32,555 bases of DNA, from positions 1 to 32,555 of the forward strand of contig NZ_LAZX01000073.1 of the NCBI RefSeq assembly GCF_000980895.1, read 5' to 3'. The notes beneath the pieces were generated by a model. It made no database searches and was not told where the DNA came from. It worked only from the letters and a program-made list of their open reading frames with translations. The position numbers and the translations under genes are program-made. Positions 32,277-32,555 of the stretch are shown in pieces. Source of the DNA: Sphingomonas sp. Ag1. Its GTDB lineage: Bacteria; Pseudomonadota; Alphaproteobacteria; Sphingomonadales; Sphingomonadaceae. Positions within the stretch are counted from its first letter, which is position 1; every line of letters starts with the position of its first letter.

Positions 32277-32555
32277 TTAGAAATAGAGGAGCCGGGCGAC
32301 ACCGGTCGGCACGGCTCTTCCGCTGTTTACAAATGAATGTGCTATCTCTTGGAAACCCTCGATTGCGGGAGGATCGCGCCGATCGCGCCCGAAGCAAGTG
32401 AGGCCATTACCCAGCGACAGCTTGAGCTTGGTGCGGCCCTCATCCAGAACGACGAAGTAGGCTTCTCCGATCTCACGAGTAATGGGGGTGCCGTCAGCTA
32501 GCCGAAGCTGCCAAATGCGATTGAACACCAGCGAGCCTTCGGCTGCGGTGCTGTA
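32277..32555 (-). CDS. Unidentified partial frame at the right edge
   Basis: The frame is open from the window edge to TAA at 32277-32279 and reads SLVFNRIWQLRLADGTPITR, EIGEAYFVVLDEGRTKLKLS, CFGRDRRDPPAIEGFQ. A GTG at 32528 is in frame, but reading continues upstream without a stop, so the gene probably begins outside. I do not recognise the family; no membrane segment or metal motif is visible. Coding status is uncertain. Confidence 0.35.
   Translation of the reverse strand, partial: YSTAAEGSLVFNRIWQLRLADGTPITREIGEAYFVVLDEGRTKLKLSLGNGLTCFGRDRRDPPAIEGFQEIAHSFVNSGRAVPTGVARLLYF

Overview
The window is GC-rich DNA that looks like part of a plasmid or plasmid-derived island from a sphingomonad (Sphingomonas, Sphingobium or Novosphingobium type). 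The evidence is the MobA/TraA-type relaxase-helicase, its DUF6118-type partner gene, and many copper genes of kinds typical of that group. No rRNA, tRNA or CRISPR array was seen. Assignments come from reading the sequence and remembering protein families; no database search was run.

Layout. (1) 1-3652: the end of a Tn3-family transposase with its 38-bp terminal repeat, inserted into traA; then the 5'-truncated traA and the intact DUF6118-type gene. (2) 3653-10940: a mosaic holding an orphan flagellar fliE, a piece of mnmE, a secreted NTF2-like protein, a decayed DUF2231 gene, a possible HhH plus PD-(D/E)XK nuclease, a DUF4396 membrane protein, a copper-storage/sigma-factor chimera, an acyltransferase and two DUF305 genes. 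(3) 10941-11846: a second, badly decayed traA-DUF6118 copy. (4) 11993-15650: a CueR-type copper regulon with CopZ, a copper-exporting P1B ATPase, CueR and a 16-cysteine copper-storage protein, with MerR-type 19-bp-spacer promoters. (5) 15701-17966: a cytochrome c-FTR1 permease lying between two more DUF6118 3'-end remnants. (6) 17988-23967, minus strand: a large SDR-membrane fusion, a frameshifted DUF1971 gene, an extradiol dioxygenase, DoxX, CopD and CopC. (7) 24164-25174: a thioredoxin-reductase-like flavoprotein, then a DUF305 fragment. (8) 25504-32051, minus strand: a copper operon read as anti-sigma, CnrX-like sensor, ECF sigma, multicopper oxidase CopA, CopB, DUF305, DUF411 and DUF2231. 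(9) 32277-32555: an unidentified partial frame.

How the genes fit together. Cytoplasmic Cu(I) would be sensed by CueR, carried by CopZ, pumped out by the ATPase and stored on the Cys-rich four-helix protein. Periplasmic copper would be handled by CopA oxidase, CopB, CopC/CopD and a set of Met/His-rich accessory proteins. An envelope signalling trio resembling CnrY-CnrX-CnrH lies directly upstream of copAB and probably controls it.

The most unusual overall feature is that 3' ends of the DUF6118-type gene recur, always in the same orientation, at borders between cargo modules. Broken second copies of DUF2231, Csp, ECF sigma and DUF305 genes suggest that an older copper island was merged with, or decayed beside, the present one.
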